From: an uncultured Dokdonia sp.
GTDB lineage: Bacteria; Bacteroidota; Bacteroidia; Flavobacteriales; Flavobacteriaceae
Direction of reading: 5' to 3'
DNA: 64,000 nt
Assembly (NCBI GenBank): GCA_947503305.1
Contig: CANNDF010000007.1
Span: 1-64,000, forward strand
Below the pieces are notes generated by a model. That model was given only the letters and a program-made list of their open reading frames with translations, had not been told where the DNA came from and made no database searches. The position numbers and the translations under genes were made by a program. The stretch's first letter is position 1. Each line of letters starts with the position of its first letter. Shown here piece by piece: positions 7,960 through 16,423 of this stretch.

Positions 7960-9105
7960 ATGAAAAACTATTTTTCTTCTCCATTTAAGTTAGGCATTTT
8001 AGGCGGGGGTCAATTGGGCAAAATGATGCTTTATGACACCCGTAAATATGATATTCAAACATACGTACTCGATCCAAGTCCTGAAGCTCCATGCCGTATT
8101 GCATGCGATCATTTTGAACAAGGTAGTCTTATGGATTATGAGACGGTATATAATTTTGGCAAACAAGTAGATGTTCTTACTTTTGAGATCGAGACTGTAA
8201 ATATTGAGGCATTAGAAGCCCTAGAGAAAGAAGGAGTTGATATATTTCCTTCGGCAAATACTCTTCGTAAAATTCAAGACAAAGGGGTTCAAAAACAATT
8301 TTATGTAGATCAAGATATCCCTACTGCTTCTTTTAAAATATATACAAACGCTCTTGCTATAAAGGAAGATGCTCCTGTATATCCATTTATATGGAAATCT
8401 TGTCAAGGGGGATACGATGGTAAAGGGGTTGCTGTCATTCGCTCAGCACAGGATCTAGAGAGCCTGGCACAAGTACCGTGTATCAAGGAAACGATGATTC
8501 CTTTTAAAAATGAACTTGCTGTTATTGTAGCTCGCAATGTATCTGGAGAAGTAAAAACATACCCTGTTGTAGAAATGGAATTTCACCCGGAGGCAAATCA
8601 AGTAGAGTATGTAATATGCCCAGCTAGAATAGATGAAGGTGTAGCTCAAAAAGCGCGAGATGTAGCTGCCAGGGTTTCGAAAGCATTTGAACATGTAGGG
8701 TTACTTGCCGTCGAAATGTTTCAGACTCAGGATGATGAAATCTTGGTTAATGAAGTTGCTCCTAGACCACACAACAGTGGTCATTATAGTATTGAAGGAA
8801 GTTATACCAATCAATTTGAGCAGCAATTACGAGCTATCTTAAACCTTCCGCTAGGAAAAACAGAGAGCAAAGTAGGTGCTGTGATGGTCAATCTTGTAGG
8901 TGAAGAACAGTATCAAGGGGCTGTGCTCTATAAAAACATAGATAAGATTATGCAAATGGAGGGAGTAACCCCTCATATATATGGAAAAAAAGAAACGCGA
9001 CCTTTCCGAAAAATGGGTCATGTGACTATTGTACATAAAGATATCAGTAAGGCAAGAAAAATAGCCGAAGAAGTAAAGAAAACAATTCGAGTAATTGCTA
9101 TATAA
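7960..9105 (+). CDS. purK: N5-carboxyaminoimidazole ribonucleotide synthase
   Basis: The 381-residue product is an ATP-grasp enzyme of purine synthesis: it uses ATP and bicarbonate to carboxylate aminoimidazole ribonucleotide at N5. Diagnostic parts are LGILGGGQLGKMM near the N-terminus, YPFIWKSCQGGYDGKGV (ATP-binding strand), LLAVEMFQTQDDEILVNEVAPRPHNSGHYS (metal-binding Glu and Asn) and HIYGKKETRPFRKMGHVT at the C-terminus. Length matches the family. purE follows after 17 bases, so the two form the usual operon and pass the unstable N5-CAIR to each other. Confidence 0.97.
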   Translation: MKNYFSSPFKLGILGGGQLGKMMLYDTRKYDIQTYVLDPSPEAPCRIACDHFEQGSLMDYETVYNFGKQVDVLTFEIETVNIEALEALEKEGVDIFPSANTLRKIQDKGVQKQFYVDQDIPTASFKIYTNALAIKEDAPVYPFIWKSCQGGYDGKGVAVIRSAQDLESLAQVPCIKETMIPFKNELAVIVARNVSGEVKTYPVVEMEFHPEANQVEYVICPARIDEGVAQKARDVAARVSKAFEHVGLLAVEMFQTQDDEILVNEVAPRPHNSGHYSIEGSYTNQFEQQLRAILNLPLGKTESKVGAVMVNLVGEEQYQGAVLYKNIDKIMQMEGVTPHIYGKKETRPFRKMGHVTIVHKDISKARKIAEEVKKTIRVIAI

Positions 9106-9122
9106 ATTTAAACCACTCTAAA

Positions 9123-9605
9123 ATGAAAGTAGGGATTATAATGGGAAGCACAAGTGACCTTCCCGTCATGCAAAAAGCGATAGATGTTTTAGCTCAATTA
9201 CATATTGAAACAGAGGTAGACATTGTGAGTGCACATCGTACACCAGACAAGCTTTTCGATTATGGGAAAAATGCACATATGCGAGGTATTAATGTAATTA
9301 TTGCTGGAGCTGGAGGCGCAGCACATTTACCCGGTATGATTGCATCATTATCCCCGCTACCTGTAATAGGTGTCCCTGTAAAATCTCGTAATTCTATAGA
9401 TGGATGGGATTCTATTCTATCCATTTTACAAATGCCAGGAGGTGTCCCTGTAGCCACCGTTGCACTAGATGGAGCACAAAATGCAGGAATCCTAGCAGCT
9501 CAAATCTTAGGAGCTACGAATACTCAAATTCAAGAAAATATTCTTTCATTCAAAGAGCGTCTAAAAGAAAAAGTAATTGAAGGAGCAAAAAGTATTAAAA
9601 AATAA
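9123..9605 (+). CDS. purE: N5-carboxyaminoimidazole ribonucleotide mutase
   Basis: The 160-residue product matches class I PurE. Visible motifs are the phosphate loop VGIIMGSTSDLPVM, SAHRTPDKLFDY with the substrate-binding His, IAGAGGAAHLPGMIASLSPLPVIGVPV, and SILQMPGGVPVATVA. It moves the carboxyl group of N5-CAIR to C4 of the imidazole ring. It is the last gene of the purK-purE unit, with a hairpin terminator directly after the stop codon. Confidence 0.97.
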   Translation: MKVGIIMGSTSDLPVMQKAIDVLAQLHIETEVDIVSAHRTPDKLFDYGKNAHMRGINVIIAGAGGAAHLPGMIASLSPLPVIGVPVKSRNSIDGWDSILSILQMPGGVPVATVALDGAQNAGILAAQILGATNTQIQENILSFKERLKEKVIEGAKSIKK

Positions 9606-9636
9606 AAAGACCACTTCGGTCTGGAAGCGGTCTTTT
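9605..9636 (+). terminator. purE terminator
   Basis: Stem AAAAGACC/GGTCTTTT, continued after one mismatch by CTTC/GAAG, loop of six bases. It starts at the purE stop codon. Confidence 0.85.
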
Positions 9637-9768
9637 AAAACAATGTAGTGTTTTGATATTGTATTTATTAACCATTCTAAATATTAATCAAACCTTGCTT
9701 CTACATTGAGTGGGGGAAATTCACTAAAACTCAAGTTAAAATATATTAACTCGAATTATATTTATACA

Positions 9769-9793
9769 ATGTTAGCAATTTTATCGCTAACAT
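9769..9793. other. Intergenic inverted repeat upstream of dcp
   Basis: ATGTTAGC and GCTAACAT flank a 9-base loop, 65 bases before the dcp start. This is the only structure I see in the 220-base gap after the purE terminator; it could be an operator or a leader hairpin. Confidence 0.45.
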
Positions 9794-9857
9794 CGTTTTA
9801 TAACTCAATATAATCGATGAAATACACAAAAATTACATATTTCATCATCAATTTACT

Positions 9858-11900
9858 ATGGAAAAAATTAATAATCCGCTTCTTAAAGCATTTAATACAG
9901 CTCCGTTTTCTCAAATAAAGAATGAGCATTATATGCCTGCTTTTAAAGAAGCTATAGCATTAAGTCGCAAAGAAATTAATATCATTACAAATAACTCAGA
10001 AAAGCCAACTTTTGAAAATACAATTGTAGCTCTGGATTATTCTGGATCGCAGTTAGATAGAATTTCCAGTATATTTTTCAACTTAAATAGTGCAGAAACT
10101 AATGAACATATCCAGAAAATAGCTCAAAAAGTATCTCCATTACTCTCAGAATTAAGTAATGACATCACGCTTAATAAACAGTTATTTGCTCGTATTAAAG
10201 AAGTATATGCTCAAAAAGAGTCTTTAGATCTCTCTCAAGAAGAACATACTTTATTAGAAAAAAGTTATAAGAGTTTTTCTAGAAATGGTGCTAATTTACC
10301 TGACATCAAAAAATCCCGTCTACGCGAAATTGATGCTTCTCTAGCAAAACTCAAACTTACTTTTGGCGAAAATGTTCTAGAGGCTACTAACTCTTTTGAA
10401 CTTCATCTCACCAATAAAAAGGATCTTGATGGACTTCCAGATAGTGCTATAGAAGCTGCTCATGCAGAAGCAAAAAGCAGAAATAAAGAAGGATGGATAA
10501 TTACCTTAGACTACCCTAGCTATATTCCATTTATGAAATATGCTTCTAATCGCGAACTTCGTAAAAAATTATCGTTGGCATTTGGTAGTAAGGCATTTAA
10601 AGGAGATGCCATAGATAACCAATCAAATGTATTAGAAATTGCACAACTTCGCCATGAGCGTGCTCAGTTATTAGGCTATAAAACACATGCGCACTTTGTA
10701 CTTGAAGAACGTATGGCAGAAACTCCAGAGAAAGTGATTGATTTTCTTAATGAACTTTTGGAAAAAGCAAAACCTGCAGCTCAAAGAGAATTTAAACAAC
10801 TAGAAAAATTTGCAAAACAAGAAGATTCTATCTCTAAGCTTCAAAAATGGGATAGCGCTTATTATTCTGAAAAACTAAAGAAAAAACTCTTTAACCTAGA
10901 TGACGAGCAACTCAAACCCTATTTTAAACTTGAAAATGTGATCTCTGGTGTTTTTCAAGTAGCACAAAAACTATTTGGACTTCAATTTGAAGAGGTTTTT
11001 ACTATAGATACCTATCATGAAGAAGTAAAAACCTATAATGTACTAGATAAAGATGGGCATTTCATTTCATTATTTTATGCAGATTTTCATCCTCGTAAGG
11101 GTAAACGTGGTGGCGCATGGATGACCTCTTTTAAATCTCAATATATAAAAGACGGGATTAATGAACGCCCTCATATATCAAATGTATGTAACTTTACTCC
11201 ATCCACTCCTAGTAAACCATCATTGCTTACTTTTAATGAAGTTACAACACTCTTTCATGAATTTGGTCATGGTTTACATGGCATGCTTGCAAACACAACC
11301 TATCCTAGTTTATCTGGCACTTCTGTGTACTGGGATTTTGTAGAATTACCTAGTCAAATGCTTGAAAATTGGTGTTATGAAAAAGAAGCATTAGAGCTTT
11401 TTGCCAGACATTATGAGACGGGAGAAATAATTCCTATGGAGCTTATTCAAAAAATCAAAGATTCTGCAACATTCCAGGAAGGAATGCAGACCTTACGTCA
11501 ACTTAGTTTTGGTCTTTTAGATATGGCATGGCATGGCAAAAACCCTAATCAAATTACTGATGTAAAAAGCTATGAGAATGAAGCCTTTTCGGATACTTCT
11601 TTGTATCCGGACACGCCAGAAACATGTATGAGTACTTCTTTTTCACATATCTTTCAAGGGGGTTATTCTTCTGGATATTATAGTTATAAATGGGCCGAAG
11701 TACTGGACGCAGATGCATTTGCATATTTTAAAGAAAATGGTATTTTCAATAAAGAAATTGCAGAAAAATTTAAAGACCATATCCTATCAAAAGGGGGGAC
11801 AGAAAACCCTATGATATTGTACAAGCGTTTTAGAGGACAAGAACCAAAGCCTGATGCACTTTTAAGAAGAGCAGGGTTGATTACTAATCAAAATAATTAA
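9858..11900 (+). CDS. dcp: M3 family peptidyl-dipeptidase
   Basis: The 680-residue product is a zinc metallopeptidase of family M3 (thimet oligopeptidase/Dcp type). The metal site is LFHEFGHGLHG, with His467, Glu468 and His471, followed by the third-ligand region SGTSVYWDFVELPSQMLENW. The C-terminus has the substrate-closing segment FSHIFQGGYSSGYYSYKWAEVLDADAF. No signal peptide is visible, so it probably acts in the cytoplasm on short peptides, as Dcp and oligopeptidase A do. A lipoprotein gene starts one base after its stop codon. Assignment as Dcp rather than PrlC rests on overall pattern and is less certain than the family. Confidence 0.9.
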   Translation: MEKINNPLLKAFNTAPFSQIKNEHYMPAFKEAIALSRKEINIITNNSEKPTFENTIVALDYSGSQLDRISSIFFNLNSAETNEHIQKIAQKVSPLLSELSNDITLNKQLFARIKEVYAQKESLDLSQEEHTLLEKSYKSFSRNGANLPDIKKSRLREIDASLAKLKLTFGENVLEATNSFELHLTNKKDLDGLPDSAIEAAHAEAKSRNKEGWIITLDYPSYIPFMKYASNRELRKKLSLAFGSKAFKGDAIDNQSNVLEIAQLRHERAQLLGYKTHAHFVLEERMAETPEKVIDFLNELLEKAKPAAQREFKQLEKFAKQEDSISKLQKWDSAYYSEKLKKKLFNLDDEQLKPYFKLENVISGVFQVAQKLFGLQFEEVFTIDTYHEEVKTYNVLDKDGHFISLFYADFHPRKGKRGGAWMTSFKSQYIKDGINERPHISNVCNFTPSTPSKPSLLTFNEVTTLFHEFGHGLHGMLANTTYPSLSGTSVYWDFVELPSQMLENWCYEKEALELFARHYETGEIIPMELIQKIKDSATFQEGMQTLRQLSFGLLDMAWHGKNPNQITDVKSYENEAFSDTSLYPDTPETCMSTSFSHIFQGGYSSGYYSYKWAEVLDADAFAYFKENGIFNKEIAEKFKDHILSKGGTENPMILYKRFRGQEPKPDALLRRAGLITNQNN

Positions 11901-11901
11901 G

Positions 11902-12549
11902 ATGAAAAAAGGAGTACTGCTACTCATTATAGTATTTACAATTATACGTTGCGTTTCTGATAAAAAGAAAGATCTTCCAGAAGCATTTGACTATGGGAAC
12001 ACCGTAGACAATATATATTCAAATGCGTATTTTGACATGAAAATCCCACTCAATAAAGGTTGGTATATTACTCCAAAGGCACAAATGGATGCTTTAAACA
12101 AACAAGGACAATCTATGGTTGCTGGTGATAATAGTAATTTAGAAAAAGCGCTAGAAGCCAATTCTGTTCGTTCAGCATCCTTACTTTACCTTTACAAGTA
12201 TGAGTTAGGTGCAGCAGTTACTTTTAATCCTTCTTTGCTAGTTATTGCAGAAAATGTAAAACAGTTTCCTGATGTTAAATCTGGAAAAGATTACCTTTTT
12301 CATACAGAGAACCTACTTACACAAACAACCATGGATTTTAATGTTATTGATAGGTCAAAAAGTAGAACACTAGGGGGTAATACATTTTCATCCATGCATA
12401 TGGATATGGTCGCAACAAATGATTTGATAGTAAAGCAAGAATATATGAGTAGAATAGAAAAAGGGTTTGCTCTTAATTTTATTATCTCATACATAAATGA
12501 AGAACAAAAGCTGGAGTTAGAACAAATGTTAGAAAGAATTGAGTTCTAA
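11902..12549 (+). CDS. Lipoprotein of unknown function
   Basis: The 215-residue product starts with a lipoprotein-type signal (KKGVLLLIIVFTIIRC), with the cysteine at residue 17. The mature part is a mixed alpha/beta domain, starting FDYGNTVDNIYSNAYFDMKIPLNKGW, which recalls photosystem PsbP-like or small periplasmic domains that handle strand-rich ligands, but I cannot assign a family. It follows the dipeptidase gene by one base and is co-transcribed with it. Confidence 0.7.
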   Translation: MKKGVLLLIIVFTIIRCVSDKKKDLPEAFDYGNTVDNIYSNAYFDMKIPLNKGWYITPKAQMDALNKQGQSMVAGDNSNLEKALEANSVRSASLLYLYKYELGAAVTFNPSLLVIAENVKQFPDVKSGKDYLFHTENLLTQTTMDFNVIDRSKSRTLGGNTFSSMHMDMVATNDLIVKQEYMSRIEKGFALNFIISYINEEQKLELEQMLERIEF

Positions 12550-12550
12550 T

Positions 12551-13765
12551 TTATTTATTTTTAAGAGCTATCCATCTGGACATATATTTTGTACTCTGCA
12601 TTGTATGATGTTGCAATAATTGCCCCGTAAAGTTTGACAAGCGGTGTTCTTTTAAATTCCTATAACAATCTTCTATTGTAGTTATAAAGGGTTGTGTAAA
12701 ATTGCTTTTCTGAAAATGTGTACGGATAATTACTTCTCCATTTTTTTGGGAGATGGTCCAGTGTTTTTCGTCTTGATATAGATGTATCGCAGCTTTAGCA
12801 AAAGCAAAAAAATCATCTTCTATACAACCACTCCAAGGTAGCGAATCATGCATAGCTTCGGCACCTATAGTAGTAGTTACACTAGGAGTTCCATATAACA
12901 TCGAATCAATAAATTTTCCTTTAAGACCTGCGCCAAATCGTAAAGGTGCCAGAAGCACACGTGCATTTTTAAGAACTCCAGAAGCAGTATGAGCTCTCCC
13001 TTTGATTATAAACCCATCCTTTTCTGCATGTAATTGCCACACTTTAGGAGATGGGTATGCTCCATAAATATATAATTGGGCTTCAGGTAATTCTTTTCGT
13101 ATTAGAGGCCATATTTTTTCTTTTAAAATACAAACCGCATCCCAATTAGGCGGGTGCAAAAAATTTCCAATTGAAACAAAATGCCTACGCTCTTTAAAAG
13201 GGATAAAATTAGTATCCATGCTATCTATTAAGAAGGGAAGGTAATAAAGCAATGTATCTGGTATCTTAAAAAAATTACTAAGCAACTCCATCTCATATGA
13301 AGAAATAATTAACGTAAGATCAGATCTATAGATACTGGCTATTTCGCGTTTTGCAACATCAGATATAAGATCATCCACGTTAAAAGCACGTTTTTCTTTT
13401 AAAGCCTGATGACGAGCTTTGCGAAGGCAATGTAAATCTTCAGTATCCAATATACGTATTGCCTTAGGGCAGAATTCTGAAATACGCCAACCAAATTGCT
13501 CTTCGACCATAAATCGATCAAATAGCACAATTTGAGGTGATAATGCTTTTACGAATCTATCAAATCCATCATCATTTATAGCTACTGTTACAATAGTAAT
13601 CCCAAGAGACTCCAGATTATATGCATACTCACTTTCTGAGGCTGTGGAGGCATATGTTATCCTATATCCATTGGCAAGAAATAAAGTAAGAATTTGTAAC
13701 ATACGTTCCCCTGCCGCCGAAGAATTAGGCTCTACCCATACATTAGAAATGACTAGTACTTGCAT
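12551..13765 (-). CDS. Glycosyltransferase, group 1 (GT4-like)
   Basis: The 404-residue product has a GT-B pattern. The N-terminal half starts VLVISNVWVEPNSSAAGERML and contains LFDRFMVEEQFGWRISEFCP. The C-terminal half has FVSIGNFLHPPNWDAVCILKE, AQLYIYGAYPSPKV, the nucleotide-sugar loop ARVLLAPLRFGAGLKGKFIDSM and TPSVTTTIGAEAM. The donor and acceptor cannot be assigned. It is transcribed divergently from the GbsR-type regulator, and a CAAAAATA (reverse TATTTTTG) -7 box at 13770-13777 sits just before its start. A degenerate palindrome copy encodes AFAKA at 12792-12805. Confidence 0.85.
   Translation of the reverse strand: MQVLVISNVWVEPNSSAAGERMLQILTLFLANGYRITYASTASESEYAYNLESLGITIVTVAINDDGFDRFVKALSPQIVLFDRFMVEEQFGWRISEFCPKAIRILDTEDLHCLRKARHQALKEKRAFNVDDLISDVAKREIASIYRSDLTLIISSYEMELLSNFFKIPDTLLYYLPFLIDSMDTNFIPFKERRHFVSIGNFLHPPNWDAVCILKEKIWPLIRKELPEAQLYIYGAYPSPKVWQLHAEKDGFIIKGRAHTASGVLKNARVLLAPLRFGAGLKGKFIDSMLYGTPSVTTTIGAEAMHDSLPWSGCIEDDFFAFAKAAIHLYQDEKHWTISQKNGEVIIRTHFQKSNFTQPFITTIEDCYRNLKEHRLSNFTGQLLQHHTMQSTKYMSRWIALKNK
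12792..12805. repeat. Dispersed palindrome, decayed copy (glycosyltransferase)
   Basis: GCTTTAGCAAAAGC differs from the exact palindrome at three positions but keeps the Ala-Phe-Ala-Lys-Ala coding on the minus strand, and it sits in the same kind of surface helix. Confidence 0.5.
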
Positions 13766-13831
13766 GCTGCAAAAATAGTATTTGAAAAACGGAATCTAAT
13801 ACTTGTCAAAAAATACATTTTCAATATTAAT

Positions 13832-13851
13832 GTTTCAATAATTTTTGAAAC
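13832..13851. promoter_or_regulatory. Inverted repeat, candidate GbsR operator 1
   Basis: GTTTCAA and TTGAAAC are perfect inverted arms with a 6-base spacer. The core TTTCA-N8-TGAAA recurs at 14403-14420. It overlaps the -33 region of the regulator promoter. Confidence 0.6.
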
Positions 13852-13873
13852 TTTAAAAAAATTATTATATTTG
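13844..13873 (+). promoter_or_regulatory. Promoter of the GbsR-type regulator
   Basis: TTTG at 13844-13847 and TATATTTG at 13866-13873 match the Bacteroidota -33/-7 pair with an 18-base spacer. The -7 box ends three bases before the ATG at 13877, so the transcript should start at or next to the start codon. Confidence 0.6.
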
Positions 13874-13876
13874 TAT

Positions 13877-14380
13877 ATGCAATTTGACGAAGCAAAAAAT
13901 AAATTTATCCAAACATGGGGCGCATTAGGCTCACAATGGGGTATTAACAAAACCATGGCTCAGATACATGCGTTATTAATGATCTCTCCAGATGCTTTAA
14001 GTATGGAAGAAATTATGGATGAATTGCGTATTTCTAGAGGTAACACAAGTATGAACCTGCGTTCTTTAATAGATTGGGGAATTGTTTTTAAAGAATATAA
14101 GGCAGGAGAACGTAAAGAATTTTTTGCTGCTGAGGGAAATATAGATGAGCTCGCTCGTAAAATTGCAAAAGAACGTAGTAAACGTGAGATCAAACCAACT
14201 TTGAGAGTCCTTAAAGATGTTAGTGGTATTGACACTAAAGATTCTACAAAAGCTGCTCATTTTAAAGCTAAGACAGAAGAGCTTTATGATTTTGTTTCTA
14301 GAGCAGATAATATGTTGGAAAAGATTACTGAGCAAAAAGAAAACTGGATAACAAAGACAATTTTTAAACTCATGAGCTAA
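13877..14380 (+). CDS. GbsR/MarR family transcriptional regulator
   Basis: The start at 13877 (MQFDEAKNKFIQTWGALGSQWG) is chosen because the upstream extension is AT-rich promoter DNA. The 167-residue product has a MarR-like winged helix: LSMEEIMDELRISRGNTSMNLRSLIDWGIVFKE (recognition helix RISRGNTSMNLRSL), followed by a wing with KAGERKEFF and a C-terminal dimerisation helix pair. GbsR relatives are usually repressors of a neighbouring operon. Here an inverted-repeat core precedes both this gene and the five-gene membrane operon that follows, which fits autoregulation and control of that operon. The ligand is unknown. Confidence 0.88.
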   Translation: MQFDEAKNKFIQTWGALGSQWGINKTMAQIHALLMISPDALSMEEIMDELRISRGNTSMNLRSLIDWGIVFKEYKAGERKEFFAAEGNIDELARKIAKERSKREIKPTLRVLKDVSGIDTKDSTKAAHFKAKTEELYDFVSRADNMLEKITEQKENWITKTIFKLMS

Positions 14381-14400
14381 TATTTATTTTTTTAAACAAT

Positions 14401-14422
14401 ACTTTCATTTTTTTCTGAAAGT
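14401..14422. promoter_or_regulatory. Inverted repeat, candidate GbsR operator 2
   Basis: ACTTTCA and TGAAAGT flank eight bases, 17 bases before the ATG of the following operon. The core TTTCA-N8-TGAAA has the same arms and spacing as the site before the regulator. Confidence 0.55.
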
Positions 14423-14438
14423 TCAAAATTATATAACC

Positions 14439-14759
14439 ATGAAAACACTTTTTTATTTGAATTCTATTTTTATTGGGCTCCCAATTGTACTATGTTTGAG
14501 CAGTTTTATACACTCAGATCTCTTATTTTGGGGACTTTACTCCATACTTCCTTTAGGAATATTTCAAAGTATATCAGGCATTATCGTATTTATAAAAAAC
14601 TATAATGAGATACAGTACCAACTATACATCTATGGTCTATTGTTATTTGGAATACTTTGTTTACTAGAATCTATACTTGCATTTATACTTCCTATTCCTC
14701 TTGCGCTTTACTATACGTTTATGGTTTATAATAACCCCAATAAAACACCATTGGTATGA
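14439..14759 (+). CDS. Small four-helix membrane protein
   Basis: The 106-residue product is mostly hydrophobic, with probably four membrane segments (about residues 5-25, 28-48, 62-80 and 82-100). I recognise no catalytic motif or named family. It is the first gene of an operon and ends in an ATGA overlap with the next membrane protein gene. The operator-like inverted repeat is just upstream. A role in the membrane alongside its neighbours is inference. Confidence 0.65.
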   Translation: MKTLFYLNSIFIGLPIVLCLSSFIHSDLLFWGLYSILPLGIFQSISGIIVFIKNYNEIQYQLYIYGLLLFGILCLLESILAFILPIPLALYYTFMVYNNPNKTPLV

Positions 14760-15109
14760 ACTATAACATCATCGCATATATAATATACATTATTATAATG
14801 TCTATCATCATCATTCAAGTAGGGTTGATCTGTTATCGTAACGGTACTATATGGGTAAGTTATTTAATTCCAGAAAATCCGTCCTTATGTAGATATACAA
14901 ATAATATATTATTGACGGGTTACTATCTGGTAAATATTGGCTATTCCATTTTTAGGATATCAACTTGGGAAAACATATCAAATGCAACATCTATTATAGC
15001 GACTATAGCATCTATATCGGGAAATATAATTCTACTACTCGCAATGCTTCATTATTTTAATATAATCATCATACGGTTATTTATTTCATCTAAAAATCAA
15101 CTATTATAA
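14756..15109 (+). CDS. Small membrane protein, paralogue of the next gene
   Basis: The 117-residue product has about three membrane segments. It shares a pattern with the following gene: a first helix, then a loop with (C/L)(Y/F)RNG, an acidic stretch, N-x-(I/L)-L/F, a helix G(Y/F)YL(V/L)N(I/L)G(Y/F), RIST, and a last helix. The shared pattern suggests tandem duplication followed by divergence. No catalytic residues are evident. It overlaps the gene before by four bases and is ten bases from the next. Confidence 0.65.
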   Translation: MNYNIIAYIIYIIIMSIIIIQVGLICYRNGTIWVSYLIPENPSLCRYTNNILLTGYYLVNIGYSIFRISTWENISNATSIIATIASISGNIILLLAMLHYFNIIIIRLFISSKNQLL

Positions 15110-15119
15110 ATTAATTATT

Positions 15120-15515
15120 ATGGAAACTTCAAAAATTATTATTGGTTACTTTATTTATCTCCCAGTGATTACACTCCTCACCTATTTTGTATCAAAAACA
15201 TTATTTAGAAATGGGAAAATCTTTATGATGGAAATCTTCAAAGGAAAAGAAGATATTGCTTTATCTACAAATCGTTTATTTGAAGTTGGATTTTATCTAC
15301 TCAATCTTGGCTTTGGTCTTACTATTTTAAGAATCTCTACCTATGGATTTAACGAGACCTATCAAGAATTAATAGAAATTTTAAGTACGAAAATAGGTGG
15401 GTTTTCAATATACCTAGGTATCATGCTATTTGTGAACTTATTTTTATTTTTTAGAGGACGTAGAAAATCTAAACTAGGTAATACACCACAAGTAATAAAG
15501 AATCAAAAATCATGA
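15120..15515 (+). CDS. Small membrane protein, paralogue of the previous gene
   Basis: The 131-residue product has a first helix (FIYLPVITLLTYFVSKTLF), the loop LFRNGKIFMMEIF, then NRLFEVGFYLLNLGFGLTILRIST and a last helix (FSIYLGIMLFVNLFLFF) with a basic tail RGRRKSK. The tail suggests that end faces the cytoplasm. Function is unknown; tandem relatives may form a hetero-oligomer. Its TGA overlaps the ATG of the epimerase gene (ATGA). Confidence 0.65.
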   Translation: METSKIIIGYFIYLPVITLLTYFVSKTLFRNGKIFMMEIFKGKEDIALSTNRLFEVGFYLLNLGFGLTILRISTYGFNETYQELIEILSTKIGGFSIYLGIMLFVNLFLFFRGRRKSKLGNTPQVIKNQKS

Positions 15516-16423
15516 AAAAATTAATAATAGCAGGAGGTACTGGGTTTTTAGGGTCTGTTCTGATAGACTATTTTAAAAATCAATATAATGAGATTGTTTT
15601 GCTTTCTAGAAAGCAAAACAATCTCATTACAAACATAAAAACTGTCACTTGGGATGCAAAAACATTAGGTGATTGGGTTCAAGAACTAGAAGGCGCAGAT
15701 GTGTTAATAAATATGACAGGTCGCTCTGTAGATTGTAGGTATACATCAAAAAACAAGGCGCTTATTTTAAATTCTAGAATAGATAGCACTGCTGTCCTTG
15801 GGAAAGCAATTTCTAATATGAAAAATCCACCCAAAATATGGCTTAATTCATCTACAGCTACAATATATAGACATTCATTAAAAGTAGAAATGGATGAAAA
15901 CTCTGGAGAACTGGGTAATGGATTCTCTGTAAATGTCGCAAAAGCATGGGAAGCTACTTTTTTTTCATTTACAACTCCAAAAACCAGAAAAGTAGCATTA
16001 CGAACATCTATTGTTTTAGGAAAAAACGGAGGTGCTTTACAGCCTATAAAAACGATTACAAAACTTGGCCTTGGAGGAAAACAAGGAAGAGGAAATCAAA
16101 AATTCAGTTGGATTCATGAGGTTGATTTTGCAAGAGCAATTCAATTTATTATAGATAATACATCCCTACATGGAGTAGTCAATCTTGCATCTGAACATCC
16201 TTCAGACAATAGAACATTAATGAATATTCTGCGTACTGAATTACAAATACCCTTTGGGTTATCAACGCCAAAATTCATGTTAGAAATTGGAGCTTTTATA
16301 ATCCAAACAGAAACAGAATTGATACTTAAAAGTAGAAATGTAATTCCAAAACGGCTGATACAACAAGGATTTTCTTTTAAATTCAAACAATTGGATTCTG
16401 CAATAAAAAACCTTCTAAAATGA
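15512..16423 (+). CDS. TIGR01777 family epimerase (extended SDR)
   Basis: The 303-residue product matches the YfcH/TIGR01777 branch of NAD(P)-dependent sugar-epimerase-like proteins. The N-terminus is IIAGGTGFLGSVLIDYF (GxxGxxG), followed by LLSRK, a NMTGRSVDCRY loop, NSSTATIY, and a C-terminal IPFGLSTPKFMLEIGAFIIQTETELILKSRNVIPKRLIQQGFSF, which is the family's DUF1731 region. The substrate is not known for the family. A perfect 44-bp palindrome lies in the coding sequence at codons for residues ~26-39, just after LLSRK. It is coupled by ATGA overlaps to both neighbours. Confidence 0.88.
   Translation: MKKLIIAGGTGFLGSVLIDYFKNQYNEIVLLSRKQNNLITNIKTVTWDAKTLGDWVQELEGADVLINMTGRSVDCRYTSKNKALILNSRIDSTAVLGKAISNMKNPPKIWLNSSTATIYRHSLKVEMDENSGELGNGFSVNVAKAWEATFFSFTTPKTRKVALRTSIVLGKNGGALQPIKTITKLGLGGKQGRGNQKFSWIHEVDFARAIQFIIDNTSLHGVVNLASEHPSDNRTLMNILRTELQIPFGLSTPKFMLEIGAFIIQTETELILKSRNVIPKRLIQQGFSFKFKQLDSAIKNLLK
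15586..15629. other. Perfect 44-bp palindrome inside a coding sequence
   Basis: Each arm is 22 bases and pairs without mismatch around the centre CTAG at 15606-15609; the match ends at 15586 and 15629. In the mRNA it would form one long hairpin. It encodes residues around EIVLLSRKQNNLIT in the epimerase gene. Confidence 0.95.
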
